The notes below the pieces were generated by a model, which was not told where the DNA came from, did not search any database, and worked only from the letters and a program-made list of their open reading frames with translations. The position numbers and the translations under genes are program-made. This document shows positions 11,950-23,187 of a DNA stretch of 64,000 nt, in pieces; within the stretch, counting starts at the first letter, position 1, and the number at the start of each line of letters is the position of its first letter. Source of the DNA: Parietaria judaica (lineage: Eukaryota; Streptophyta; Magnoliopsida; Rosales; Urticaceae); assembly GCA_954871525.1 (NCBI GenBank), contig OX940865.1:25218420-25282419 (forward strand). The letters are read 5' to 3'.

Positions 11950-13717
11950 GCCATTACCCAACAAAAGGGCCAGACGGGTAGGCTCACGGCCGACCCATGA
12001 CCGCATGCCCGTCCCAAGTGTCTTTCTCAACATTGGAAGTAAGATTACGGAGCATGAAAAAATCCAATGTCGTTTAAGTGGAACAACGACAAGGTAGTTG
12101 CAACTAAATCTGAAATATTAGCACTAATTAATGTGTGAGTATATGAAGTAAAAAGTGGCTCAATTTATCATAAATATGAGCACGAGAAAGTGCACCAAAA
12201 TGAAAGAGAGCAATAAAACCCTAGTTTGATCGTAGGTTAAGGACCACGAGACATGACAATTGGGTTTTGTTTCTCTCTGACATGTCTGCAAGGACCACAC
12301 TCGTTAAATACGTTGGGGTCTCAACCCTCAATTATTTGCCTACGCTTTTTAACCCCCGAAATTGAAGATATTGTATTGACATGTAAAGGACAACAAGCAT
12401 ATGGATCCAATGAGTCGATGCACCAAACAACAAAAGCTCACCCTCTTCTTCTGCCATGGCTCCTCACTCACTCATTGGCTGCTTATTTTCATCATCTCCG
12501 CATGGCTTTGAAAAGCTTAACCCTAATCCCACTTTTAATCTTCCCCATAACAAGCGTTTTGTAGCTTGATCTCAATCTTTTGTTTTGAAGAAGTAGCTTA
12601 ATCACAATCTTAATCTCACTCTCACTTCTAATAATCATTCTTCCTCGTGGCTGAATGTTAAGCCTACTGGTTTAATTACCTTAATTAATATCTTCTCTTT
12701 TAATCACTCTTCCCTATAACTATAAGAGGTCATGATTTTTTAAGGGATAATAACGAAAAAAGTACTTAATATATATATGTTGTGGTGGTATAAATTCAGT
12801 ATCTTTTTTCACAATCAAACTTCTCATTGTTCACTATTTTGCTTCTTTCTGAAAGTTTATCCACTTGTTGTTAATGTTTCGTCAGTTTCAAGCAAGACAA
12901 AAAGATAAATTTTGAAAGTTTTTAGAAGTGATCCACGTGTCCAAGATTTAACGGCACATCAAAATTGTGTTAAAATCAATTGAAAAAGTAAATAATATTT
13001 CAAAAAAAAAAACATATAGTGGACATTTGAAACTTCCCCGTGAATGATGATAAATAGGTTTATGTCCTTATAAAAATCAAAATATTAAGCATGTACCTTG
13101 TACCTTACAAAAAAAAAAACACACACACACATTAATAATTAACTCTCAAATAATTAACTTGTGACAGTATTAAACTTATTTAAGACAAAAAAAAAATTAC
13201 GTTTTAAGCACAAATATTAACAAGTTGTAGCTACGTGATGATGTCAAAACTCTATTATCTTCCGATTCTTCAGGTTCAATGGAGCTCATAATAAAAAGGT
13301 ACAAGGGCCAAACTGTTAGGTGAAAATTAGTACTACTATGACGTGAAAATTTTAACTTAAAACACACCGAAAGAAGTAGGGTAACAGTACTATGCTGTTT
13401 TTGTTTTTTTGTTTTTAGCATGGGAAAAACAAATTTAACTTGATTCAAATATAAAACAACGACAAATATTTAATGTAAAAAACGACCCTACTCCATTAAT
13501 ATGAGGACATTATCTATAGAAAATAATGCAAGCCTATTGATATTAGTTGTGTATTCATGAAAATAACTCAAGGGAGCCACTTCTATCAAACATACCCACC
13601 GAAATTAAAACAATTGCATTATTTATTAATTAAATGTTCCATCTAAATTAATAAAAAAAACTGACTTGAACTGAAACTAGTTCTGATTTATAGGCATGTA
13701 TAAATGTGTACTAGGAG
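11950..13717. other. Intergenic DNA before the hAT composite
   Basis: GC-rich repeat-like DNA continues to about 12010 and then becomes AT-rich. Frames such as 12253-12564 have no recognisable product. Nothing else is supported. Confidence 0.5.
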
Positions 13718-13725
13718 GCTGTATC
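13718..13725. repeat. Left 8-bp target-site duplication of the outer hAT element
   Basis: GCTGTATC directly precedes CAGGG at 13726 and is repeated exactly at 28583-28590, immediately after CCCTG. This shows that everything between behaves as one hAT insertion. Confidence 0.95.
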
Positions 13726-13747
13726 CAGGGATGGACGTGTTATATAA

Positions 13748-13771
13748 TGGGGGTGACAATTGTCACCCCCA
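13748..13771. promoter_or_regulatory. Subterminal 24-bp palindrome of the hAT 5' end
   Basis: The perfect palindrome TGGGGGTGAC-AATT-GTCACCCCCA (24 bp in total) lies 22 bases inside the terminus of E1 and recurs in each of the other four 5' units. A related half-site, GTCACCCCCC, lies 28-37 bases inside every 3' end. Subterminal repeats are transposase-binding sites in other hAT elements, and that role is inferred here. Confidence 0.6.
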
Positions 13772-14539
13772 ACTTTATAAAAAAAAAAATATATGTATAT
13801 TTAATAGTGTGTTTGAATTAAAAATTATAAAAAAATAGCCCCCTTCTTCTTTTTTTTCTAGTGAGTTCACACTTCCACTTCCAGTTGCTTTTTTGAACCC
13901 CTTCCTTATTGCTTCTCACGAGTGGAAAAATTAGACGATGACCAAAATTAGACGATGACCTGTGAATCGATTTAGAAATTGATCCTCTCGTGAAGATCAT
14001 CGCTCGTCCATGATGCTCTCCTCCACTCGGTGAATCGATTCAACTCACCGTCGATGACCTGATCCCTTCGCTGAAGAAGGCAACGCTCGACATACGCTAT
14101 GGGATGAGTTCTTGGAGAGAAGAAAGTCGAATTCAGGTCGGTTTTCTTTCCCTAAATTGTGAGTGAGATTTGAGAATTAACAGAAGTCTGTAATAGATGT
14201 ATAAACTAGGATTTTTAAATCTTGCTTCTGGTTTATGTGCACAGCCCACTGGGAAATTCCGCACGGTGGTCTTCTTCTCTACGTCCAACTTCCAAGGCAG
14301 TGTTACGATTCTTCCTCATTCTGCCATTATTGTCGGCTTCAAGGTCCAGGCCGTTATCTTCTAGTTATCAAGGTAAACCAGATTTTTATATTTGTATACA
14401 GAGTTTTAGTCAGATATGAATCACAAATTCTCATATGTAGATTTTGATTTACGGTTTCATATTTATATTTTCATATCATATAAGATGGATTAATTATAAG
14501 GTGTAAAATAAGTTGGGTTAATTTTGTATGTTATCGCAG

Positions 14540-14649
14540 ATGAAAACACCGACTATTGATTCTTTTTTCAAAAGAAAACACGCCGATACACCAATACAAG
14601 TGCCGACAATTGAAGACCGTCCTGCGTTAAAGTCACGAAGAGTCGAAGT
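14540..14649 (+). pseudogene. Start exon of the E1 hAT transposase, cut by the nested insertion
   Basis: An ATG directly follows a splice acceptor (TTATCGCAG|ATG) and opens a peptide starting MKTPTIDSFFKRK, which resembles the start of plant TTF/ZMYM1-like hAT transposases. The frame reaches GTCGAAGT (14642-14649), encoding Arg-Val-Glu, and is broken there by the CAGGG end of E2. Skipping the insert and one GTCGAAGT copy, it continues in frame at 26030 for a total of 795 codons. The same exon recurs at 15462-15571 (E2), 16384-16493 (E3) and 17306-17415 (E4), and in truncated form at 18228-18323 (E5). Confidence 0.75.
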
Positions 14650-17415
14650 CAGGGACGGACGTGTTATATAATGGGGGTGACAATTGTCACCCCCAACTTT
14701 ATAAAAAAAAAATATATGTATATTTAATAGTGTGTTTGAATTAAAAATTATAAAAAATAGCCCCCTTCTTCTTTTTTTTCTCGTGAGTTCACACTTCCAC
14801 TTCCAGTTGCTTTTTTGAACCCCTTCCTTATTGCTTCTCACGAGTGGAAAAATTAGACGATGACCAAAATTAGACGATGACCTGTGAATCGATTTAGAAA
14901 TTGATCCTCTCGTGAAGATCATCGCTCGTCCATGATGCTCTCCTCCACTCGGTGAATCGATTCAACTCACCGTCGATGACCTGATCCCTTCGCTGAAGAA
15001 GGCAACGCTCGACATACGCTATGGGATGAGTTCTTGGAGAGAAGAAAGTCGAATTCAGGTCGGTTTTCTTTCCCTAAATTGTGAGTGAGATTTGAGAATT
15101 AACAGAAGTCTGTAATAGATGTATAAACTAGGATTTTTAAATCTTGCTTCTGGTTTATGTGCACAGCCCACTGGGAAATTCCGCACGGTGGTCTTCTTCT
15201 CTACGTCCAACTTCCAAGGCAGTGTTACGATTCTTCCTCATTCTGCCATTATTGTCGGCTTCAAGGTCCAGGCCGTTATCTTCTAGTTATCAAGGTAAAC
15301 CAGATTTTTATATTTGTATACAGAGTTTTAGTCAGATATGAATCACAAATTCTCATATGTAGATTTTGATTTACGGTTTCATATTTATATTTTCATATCA
15401 TATAAGATGGATTAATTATAAGGTGTAAAATAAGTTGGGTTAATTTTGTATGTTATCGCAGATGAAAACACCGACTATTGATTCTTTTTTCAAAAGAAAA
15501 CACGCCGATACACCAATACAAGTGCCGACAATTGAAGACCGTCCTGCGTTAAAGTCACGAAGAGTCGAAGTCAGGGACGGACGTGTTATATAATGGGGGT
15601 GACAATTGTCACCCCCAACTTTATAAAAAAAAAATATATGTATATTTAATAGTGTGTTTGAATTAAAAATTATAAAAAATAGCCCCCTTCTTCTTTTTTT
15701 TCTCGTGAGTTCACACTTCCACTTCCAGTTGCTTTTTTGAACCCCTTCCTTATTGCTTCTCACGAGTGGAAAAATTAGACGATGACCAAAATTAGACGAT
15801 GACCTGTGAATCGATTTAGAAATTGATCCTCTCGTGAAGATCATCGCTCGTCCATGATGCTCTCCTCCACTCGGTGAATCGATTCAACTCACCGTCGATG
15901 ACCTGATCCCTTCGCTGAAGAAGGCAACGCTCGACATACGCTATGGGATGAGTTCTTGGAGAGAAGAAAGTCGAATTCAGGTCGGTTTTCTTTCCCTAAA
16001 TTGTGAGTGAGATTTGAGAATTAACAGAAGTCTGTAATAGATGTATAAACTAGGATTTTTAAATCTTGCTTCTGGTTTATGTGCACAGCCCACTGGGAAA
16101 TTCCGCACGGTGGTCTTCTTCTCTACGTCCAACTTCCAAGGCAGTGTTACGATTCTTCCTCATTCTGCCATTATTGTCGGCTTCAAGGTCCAGGCCGTTA
16201 TCTTCTAGTTATCAAGGTAAACCAGATTTTTATATTTGTATACAGAGTTTTAGTCAGATATGAATCACAAATTCTCATATGTAGATTTTGATTTACGGTT
16301 TCATATTTATATTTTCATATCATATAAGATGGATTAATTATAAGGTGTAAAATAAGTTGGGTTAATTTTGTATGTTATCGCAGATGAAAACACCGACTAT
16401 TGATTCTTTTTTCAAAAGAAAACACGCCGATACACCAATACAAGTGCCGACAATTGAAGACCGTCCTGCGTTAAAGTCACGAAGAGTCGAAGTCAGGGAC
16501 GGACGTGTTATATAATGGGGGTGACAATTGTCACCCCCAACTTTATAAAAAAAAAATATATGTATATTTAATAGTGTGTTTGAATTAAAAATTATAAAAA
16601 ATAGCCCCCTTCTTCTTTTTTTTCTCGTGAGTTCACACTTCCACTTCCAGTTGCTTTTTTGAACCCCTTCCTTATTGCTTCTCACGAGTGGAAAAATTAG
16701 ACGATGACCAAAATTAGACGATGACCTGTGAATCGATTTAGAAATTGATCCTCTCGTGAAGATCATCGCTCGTCCATGATGCTCTCCTCCACTCGGTGAA
16801 TCGATTCAACTCACCGTCGATGACCTGATCCCTTCGCTGAAGAAGGCAACGCTCGACATACGCTATGGGATGAGTTCTTGGAGAGAAGAAAGTCGAATTC
16901 AGGTCGGTTTTCTTTCCCTAAATTGTGAGTGAGATTTGAGAATTAACAGAAGTCTGTAATAGATGTATAAACTAGGATTTTTAAATCTTGCTTCTGGTTT
17001 ATGTGCACAGCCCACTGGGAAATTCCGCACGGTGGTCTTCTTCTCTACGTCCAACTTCCAAGGCAGTGTTACGATTCTTCCTCATTCTGCCATTATTGTC
17101 GGCTTCAAGGTCCAGGCCGTTATCTTCTAGTTATCAAGGTAAACCAGATTTTTATATTTGTATACAGAGTTTTAGTCAGATATGAATCACAAATTCTCAT
17201 ATGTAGATTTTGATTTACGGTTTCATATTTATATTTTCATATCATATAAGATGGATTAATTATAAGGTGTAAAATAAGTTGGGTTAATTTTGTATGTTAT
17301 CGCAGATGAAAACACCGACTATTGATTCTTTTTTCAAAAGAAAACACGCCGATACACCAATACAAGTGCCGACAATTGAAGACCGTCCTGCGTTAAAGTC
17401 ACGAAGAGTCGAAGT

Positions 17416-18341
17416 CAGGGACGGACGTGTTATATAATGGGGGTGACAATTGTCACCCCCAACTTTATAAAAAAAAAATATATGTATATTTAATAGTGTG
17501 TTTGAATTAAAAATTATAAAAAATAGCCCCCTTCTTCTTTTTTTTCTCGTGAGTTCACACTTCCACTTCCAGTTGCTTTTTTGAACCCCTTCCTTATTGC
17601 TTCTCACGAGTGGAAAAATTAGACGATGACCAAAATTAGACGATGACCTGTGAATCGATTTAGAAATTGATCCTCTCGTGAAGATCATCGCTCGTCCATG
17701 ATGCTCTCCTCCACTCGGTGAATCGATTCAACTCACCGTCGATGACCTGATCCCTTCGCTGAAGAAGGCAACGCTCGACATACGCTATGGGATGAGTTCT
17801 TGGAGAGAAGAAAGTCGAATTCAGGTCGGTTTTCTTTCCCTAAATTGTGAGTGAGATTTGAGAATTAACAGAAGTCTGTAATAGATGTATAAACTAGGAT
17901 TTTTAAATCTTGCTTCTGGTTTATGTGCACAGCCCACTGGGAAATTCCGCACGGTGGTCTTCTTCTCTACGTCCAACTTCCAAGGCAGTGTTACGATTCT
18001 TCCTCATTCTGCCATTATTGTCGGCTTCAAGGTCCAGGCCGTTATCTTCTAGTTATCAAGGTAAACCAGATTTTTATATTTGTATACAGAGTTTTAGTCA
18101 GATATGAATCACAAATTCTCATATGTAGATTTTGATTTACGGTTTCATATTTATATTTTCATATCATATAAGATGGATTAATTATAAGGTGTAAAATAAG
18201 TTGGGTTAATTTTGTATGTTATCGCAGATGAAAACACCGACTATTGATTCTTTTTTCAAAAGAAAACACGCCGATACACCAATACAAGTGCCGACAATTG
18301 AAGACCGTCACCCCCCAATCTAATTCCTGGTTCCGTCCCTG
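17416..18341 (+). mobile_element. Innermost hAT E5, a 926-bp internally deleted (Ds-like) derivative
   Basis: Begins CAGGGACGGA at 17416 and ends CCCTG at 18341, flanked by GTCGAAGT at 17408-17415 and 18342-18349. It has the first 894 bp of the 5' unit joined directly to the last 32-37 bp of the element. The junction lies in CCGTC (18305-18309), a 5-mer found at both parental breakpoints (GACCGTCCTG in the first exon and CTCCGTCACC in the 3' end), as expected for a microhomology deletion. It has no transposase and would need one in trans. The remaining start codon at 18228 opens a frame of 31 codons that stops at 18321-18323. Confidence 0.9.
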
Positions 18342-18452
18342 GTCGAAGTTGACGTTGATTTTGATATCGACAAAGTAGAGCGCGATCCGGGTTTACGACC
18401 ACAAATCTGGAAGTATTCGGCCGATAAGCGTGACGAAGTTCGCCGAGCTTAT

Positions 18453-20627
18453 ATGAAATGGGGTCCAAATCAGCCTATACTCCGAGACTATCCAAAATCA
18501 AGGGAAAGGCAATTTCGAAGCTTTAAGCCATCTTTGTTCGGTCAGTTTCCATCTTGGTTGGAATATTCTAAAAGAAAAGATGCTATATTTTGTCTACCAT
18601 GTTTTTTATTTCATAAAGAAGATGGACCTTCTGGATCTGAAGCGTTCACTGAAGAGGGCTTTCGGACTTGGAATAAGATAGGGGGGAAGAATTGTTCACT
18701 TCGTGCGCATATTGGAAAAGATCATAATTCACTTCATAATATTGCTTTGAATCTTTGGTCAGATCTCATGAATCAGTCAGGTCATATTGCTAATAAGTTC
18801 TCGAATTTTAAATCAAAAGAAGTGCTTGATAATAGACTTCGTTTGAAAACTTCTATTGGAGCAACTAGGTGGCTTACGTTCCAGTCTTGTGCTTTGAGAG
18901 GTCGTGATGAGTCTACCACCTCAAGGAATCGTGGAAACTTTTTAGAATTGCTGAGATACTCGGCCGTTTTAAATCCTGATGTCGAAGAAGTGTTATCGAA
19001 TGCTCCAAGGAATGCAACGTATACATCACCGAAAATTCAGAAGCAAATACTACATGTCTTGGCAATGAAAGTGAAGAAGTATATTCGGGAAGAAATTGGT
19101 ACGGCGAAGTATTGTATCATTGTGGATGAAGCTCGAGATGAGTCTAAAAAGGAGCAAATGTCACTTGTATTGCGATTTGTTGACAAAAATGGCTGCATTC
19201 AAGAGCGTTTTTTTGGGTTGCTTCATGTCAAAGACACCGCATCATTGACTTTAAAAACTGGTATTTTCTCGATGCTCTCTCATTTTAATCTTGATATTCA
19301 GTTTATTCGAGGTCAAGGTTACGACGGTGCTAGCAACATGCGTGGAGAATGGAAAGGATTGCAAGCTTTGGTTTCAAAAGAATGTCCATATGCTTATTAT
19401 GTTCATTGTTTTGCTCATCGTTTGCAATTAGCATTAGTTGCCGCTTCCAAAGAGGTTTATCATGTTAAAAAGTTCTTTGACAAACTTTTAATCATCGTCA
19501 ATATTGTCGGTGGATCGTGTAAGCGCTCTGACCAACTCAAAGATGCGCATTCTTCAAATGTTGCCTATTTACTTGATATCGAAGAGCTTGAAAGTGGAAA
19601 AGGTCTTAATCAGTCAAGTTCCTTGCAAAGACCCGGTGATACTCGTTGGACTTCACACTCTAAGTCTGTTAATAGTTTGATCAAGATGTTTAGTGCAACA
19701 TGTGAAGTTTTGTTGAGTATCACGAGAGATGGACAAACTGATTGCAAACGCGGTGAAGCTAAATCGGTTCACAAGACGATGACTCGGTTTTACTTTGTCT
19801 TCATGATGCATCTGATGAAAGAGGTTTTAGATATTACCAGCTCCCTTTGTCTTCATTTGCAGTTTAAATCTCAAGATATTTTGAACGCTATGTTTCTTGT
19901 TTCATCTTCGAAGACTCTATTACAGAATCTTAGAGACGACGGATTCGATAATTTAGTGGAAAAAGTGAGATCTTTTTGTGGACGAGTCAATATAGAAGTT
20001 CCCGATTTTAGTGTCTTGCATGATCAAAAAAGAGGAATGGCTTCACGTAAAATAACAGTTGGGGATTATTATAGATGTGATATTTTCTACACAGTGATCG
20101 ACTCTCAAATGGGAGAACTCGACAATCGGTTCGATGATGACACAATACAGATGATTTTACTTTGTTCGGCTTTGGATCCTAAAGAGATGCGAACATCATT
20201 CAGAAAGGATGATATCATCAAATTAGTTCAGAAATTTTATCCAAAAGACTTTGAAGAAGATGAAATGGAATTATTGGACTTCGAACTGCTTCATTTTGAT
20301 TCACTTCGACGACTTCCGGATTTTTTATCTTTGACAAAAATTTCAGATTTAATGGAATGGTTGGTGAAAACAAGAAATTCAGAACTCTTCCCTTTGCTTT
20401 GTAGATTGATAGCTCTGATTCTCACTCTTCCGGTCTCGACTGCCACTACCGAGCGTTCTTTTTCAAGAATGAGTATAGTCAAGAGCCCACTTCGCAACAA
20501 GATGGAAGACGAGTATTTGTCGGATTATTTACTCGTTAATATTGAGAGGGAGATTGCTGAAATGTTTAGCATTGACTCGATCATTGATGATTTTCGTGAT
20601 ATGGAATCAAGGCGTTGTCTATTTTGA
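18453..20627 (+). CDS. hAT transposase main exon (TTF zinc finger, DUF4371, hAT dimerisation), E4
   Basis: A 724-codon frame from the first internal ATG; the same frame is open from 18342, so 37 more residues belong to the exon. It matches plant zinc-finger MYM-type-1-like hAT transposases. Near residues 20-100 lies a TTF-type finger (FCLPCFLF, then HIGKDH). It is followed by the DUF4371/RNase H-like core with aspartates in IIVDEARDES and GQGYDGASN. The hAT CxxH motif is HCFAHRLQLAL, the RW motif is GDTRWTSH, and the C-terminal dimerisation block contains TATTERSFSRM, whose Glu is the likely third catalytic residue. No frame damage is seen. However, the start exon (17306-17415) is separated from it by E5, so the normal product cannot be made without excision or unusual splicing. 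Confidence 0.88.
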   Translation: MKWGPNQPILRDYPKSRERQFRSFKPSLFGQFPSWLEYSKRKDAIFCLPCFLFHKEDGPSGSEAFTEEGFRTWNKIGGKNCSLRAHIGKDHNSLHNIALNLWSDLMNQSGHIANKFSNFKSKEVLDNRLRLKTSIGATRWLTFQSCALRGRDESTTSRNRGNFLELLRYSAVLNPDVEEVLSNAPRNATYTSPKIQKQILHVLAMKVKKYIREEIGTAKYCIIVDEARDESKKEQMSLVLRFVDKNGCIQERFFGLLHVKDTASLTLKTGIFSMLSHFNLDIQFIRGQGYDGASNMRGEWKGLQALVSKECPYAYYVHCFAHRLQLALVAASKEVYHVKKFFDKLLIIVNIVGGSCKRSDQLKDAHSSNVAYLLDIEELESGKGLNQSSSLQRPGDTRWTSHSKSVNSLIKMFSATCEVLLSITRDGQTDCKRGEAKSVHKTMTRFYFVFMMHLMKEVLDITSSLCLHLQFKSQDILNAMFLVSSSKTLLQNLRDDGFDNLVEKVRSFCGRVNIEVPDFSVLHDQKRGMASRKITVGDYYRCDIFYTVIDSQMGELDNRFDDDTIQMILLCSALDPKEMRTSFRKDDIIKLVQKFYPKDFEEDEMELLDFELLHFDSLRRLPDFLSLTKISDLMEWLVKTRNSELFPLLCRLIALILTLPVSTATTERSFSRMSIVKSPLRNKMEDEYLSDYLLVNIEREIAEMFSIDSIIDDFRDMESRRCLF

Positions 20628-21012
20628 TGTAATCATATGCTTTGAGATATTATCAAATATTAATTATAGTATTTTATGTCTTCTTTTTGTTTGGCATTGA
20701 CTCGCCCTTTGATGATTTTAGTGTGACGGAATCAAGGCCTTGTCTATTTTGATGTAATCATACGCTTTGAGATATTATTAAATCTTAATTACAGTAGTTG
20801 ATGTCTTTTTTTTTTCTTTATTAAATCTTAATTACAGTAGTTGATGTCTTTTTTTTTTCTTTCTCCGTCACCCCCCAATCTAATTCCTGGTTCCGTCCCT
20901 GGTCGAAGTTGACGTTGATTTTGATATCGACAAAGTAGAGCGCGATCCGGGTTTACGACCACAAATCTGGAAGTATTCGGCCGATAAGCGTGACGAAGTT
21001 CGCCGAGCTTAT

Positions 21013-23187
21013 ATGAAATGGGGTCCAAATCAGCCTATACTCCGAGACTATCCAAAATCAAGGGAAAGGCAATTTCGAAGCTTTAAGCCATCTTTGTTCG
21101 GTCAGTTTCCATCTTGGTTGGAATATTCTAAAAGAAAAGATGCTATATTTTGTCTACCATGTTTTTTATTTCATAAAGAAGATGGACCTTCTGGATCTGA
21201 AGCGTTCACTGAAGAGGGCTTTCGGACTTGGAATAAGATAGGGGGGAAGAATTGTTCACTTCGTGCGCATATTGGAAAAGATCATAATTCACTTCATAAT
21301 ATTGCTTTGAATCTTTGGTCAGATCTCATGAATCAGTCAGGTCATATTGCTAATAAGTTCTCGAATTTTAAATCAAAAGAAGTGCTTGATAATAGACTTC
21401 GTTTGAAAACTTCTATTGGAGCAACTAGGTGGCTTACGTTCCAGTCTTGTGCTTTGAGAGGTCGTGATGAGTCTACCACCTCAAGGAATCGTGGAAACTT
21501 TTTAGAATTGCTGAGATACTCGGCCGTTTTAAATCCTGATGTCGAAGAAGTGTTATCGAATGCTCCAAGGAATGCAACGTATACATCACCGAAAATTCAG
21601 AAGCAAATACTACATGTCTTGGCAATGAAAGTGAAGAAGTATATTCGGGAAGAAATTGGTACGGCGAAGTATTGTATCATTGTGGATGAAGCTCGAGATG
21701 AGTCTAAAAAGGAGCAAATGTCACTTGTATTGCGATTTGTTGACAAAAATGGCTGCATTCAAGAGCGTTTTTTTGGGTTGCTTCATGTCAAAGACACCGC
21801 ATCATTGACTTTAAAAACTGGTATTTTCTCGATGCTCTCTCATTTTAATCTTGATATTCAGTTTATTCGAGGTCAAGGTTACGACGGTGCTAGCAACATG
21901 CGTGGAGAATGGAAAGGATTGCAAGCTTTGGTTTCAAAAGAATGTCCATATGCTTATTATGTTCATTGTTTTGCTCATCGTTTGCAATTAGCATTAGTTG
22001 CCGCTTCCAAAGAGGTTTATCATGTTAAAAAGTTCTTTGACAAACTTTTAATCATCGTCAATATTGTCGGTGGATCGTGTAAGCGCTCTGACCAACTCAA
22101 AGATGCGCATTCTTCAAATGTTGCCTATTTACTTGATATCGAAGAGCTTGAAAGTGGAAAAGGTCTTAATCAGTCAAGTTCCTTGCAAAGACCCGGTGAT
22201 ACTCGTTGGACTTCACACTCTAAGTCTGTTAATAGTTTGATCAAGATGTTTAGTGCAACATGTGAAGTTTTGTTGAGTATCACGAGAGATGGACAAACTG
22301 ATTGCAAACGCGGTGAAGCTAAATCGGTTCACAAGACGATGACTCGGTTTTACTTTGTCTTCATGATGCATCTGATGAAAGAGGTTTTAGATATTACCAG
22401 CTCCCTTTGTCTTCATTTGCAGTTTAAATCTCAAGATATTTTGAACGCTATGTTTCTTGTTTCATCTTCGAAGACTCTATTACAGAATCTTAGAGACGAC
22501 GGATTCGATAATTTAGTGGAAAAAGTGAGATCTTTTTGTGGACGAGTCAATATAGAAGTTCCCGATTTTAGTGTCTTGCATGATCAAAAAAGAGGAATGG
22601 CTTCACGTAAAATAACAGTTGGGGATTATTATAGATGTGATATTTTCTACACAGTGATCGACTCTCAAATGGGAGAACTCGACAATCGGTTCGATGATGA
22701 CACAATACAGATGATTTTACTTTGTTCGGCTTTGGATCCTAAAGAGATGCGAACATCATTCAGAAAGGATGATATCATCAAATTAGTTCAGAAATTTTAT
22801 CCAAAAGACTTTGAAGAAGATGAAATGGAATTATTGGACTTCGAACTGCTTCATTTTGATTCACTTCGACGACTTCCGGATTTTTTATCTTTGACAAAAA
22901 TTTCAGATTTAATGGAATGGTTGGTGAAAACAAGAAATTCAGAACTCTTCCCTTTGCTTTGTAGATTGATAGCTCTGATTCTCACTCTTCCGGTCTCGAC
23001 TGCCACTACCGAGCGTTCTTTTTCAAGAATGAGTATAGTCAAGAGCCCACTTCGCAACAAGATGGAAGACGAGTATTTGTCGGATTATTTACTCGTTAAT
23101 ATTGAGAGGGAGATTGCTGAAATGTTTAGCATTGACTCGATCATTGATGATTTTCGTGATATGGAATCAAGGCGTTGTCTATTTTGA
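21013..23187 (+). CDS. hAT transposase main exon, E3 copy
   Basis: Identical in translation to the E4 copy, with the same motifs (FCLPCFLF, IIVDEARDES, HCFAHRL, GDTRW, TTERSFS). The frame is open upstream to 20902. Its matching start exon is at 16384-16493, separated by the whole of E4. The frame is intact, but it is detached from its own promoter and start codon. Any expression from the internal ATG would give an N-terminally shortened protein that still has the zinc finger and catalytic core. Confidence 0.88.
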   Translation: MKWGPNQPILRDYPKSRERQFRSFKPSLFGQFPSWLEYSKRKDAIFCLPCFLFHKEDGPSGSEAFTEEGFRTWNKIGGKNCSLRAHIGKDHNSLHNIALNLWSDLMNQSGHIANKFSNFKSKEVLDNRLRLKTSIGATRWLTFQSCALRGRDESTTSRNRGNFLELLRYSAVLNPDVEEVLSNAPRNATYTSPKIQKQILHVLAMKVKKYIREEIGTAKYCIIVDEARDESKKEQMSLVLRFVDKNGCIQERFFGLLHVKDTASLTLKTGIFSMLSHFNLDIQFIRGQGYDGASNMRGEWKGLQALVSKECPYAYYVHCFAHRLQLALVAASKEVYHVKKFFDKLLIIVNIVGGSCKRSDQLKDAHSSNVAYLLDIEELESGKGLNQSSSLQRPGDTRWTSHSKSVNSLIKMFSATCEVLLSITRDGQTDCKRGEAKSVHKTMTRFYFVFMMHLMKEVLDITSSLCLHLQFKSQDILNAMFLVSSSKTLLQNLRDDGFDNLVEKVRSFCGRVNIEVPDFSVLHDQKRGMASRKITVGDYYRCDIFYTVIDSQMGELDNRFDDDTIQMILLCSALDPKEMRTSFRKDDIIKLVQKFYPKDFEEDEMELLDFELLHFDSLRRLPDFLSLTKISDLMEWLVKTRNSELFPLLCRLIALILTLPVSTATTERSFSRMSIVKSPLRNKMEDEYLSDYLLVNIEREIAEMFSIDSIIDDFRDMESRRCLF

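Larger units (their letters stand above)
13726..18309 (+). repeat. Array of five hAT 5' units, period 922 bp
   Basis: Units start at 13726, 14650, 15572, 16494 and 17416. The first is 924 bp because of two homopolymer differences; the next three are exactly 922 bp and appear identical; the fifth runs to the E5 deletion junction. Each carries the 5' terminal repeat, a 24-bp perfect palindrome, a predicted leader (in unit 1: introns 14137-14244 and 14373-14539, exon 14245-14372) and the start exon. Small frames repeated in this array (65, 70 and 134 codons) are by-products of the repeat and are not genes. Confidence 0.9.
16494..20901 (+). mobile_element. Nested hAT element E4
   Basis: Begins CAGGGACGGA at 16494 and ends CCCTG at 20901, flanked by GTCGAAGT at 16486-16493 and 20902-20909. 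Its own parts are 16494-17415 and 18350-20901, and it is interrupted by E5. Confidence 0.9.

Noticed and set aside
14518..17688. Repeated frames of 65, 70 and 134 codons in the 922-bp units
   Set aside because: They overlap terminal repeats, predicted introns and unit junctions, some on the wrong strand, and show no domain. They recur only because the DNA repeats.
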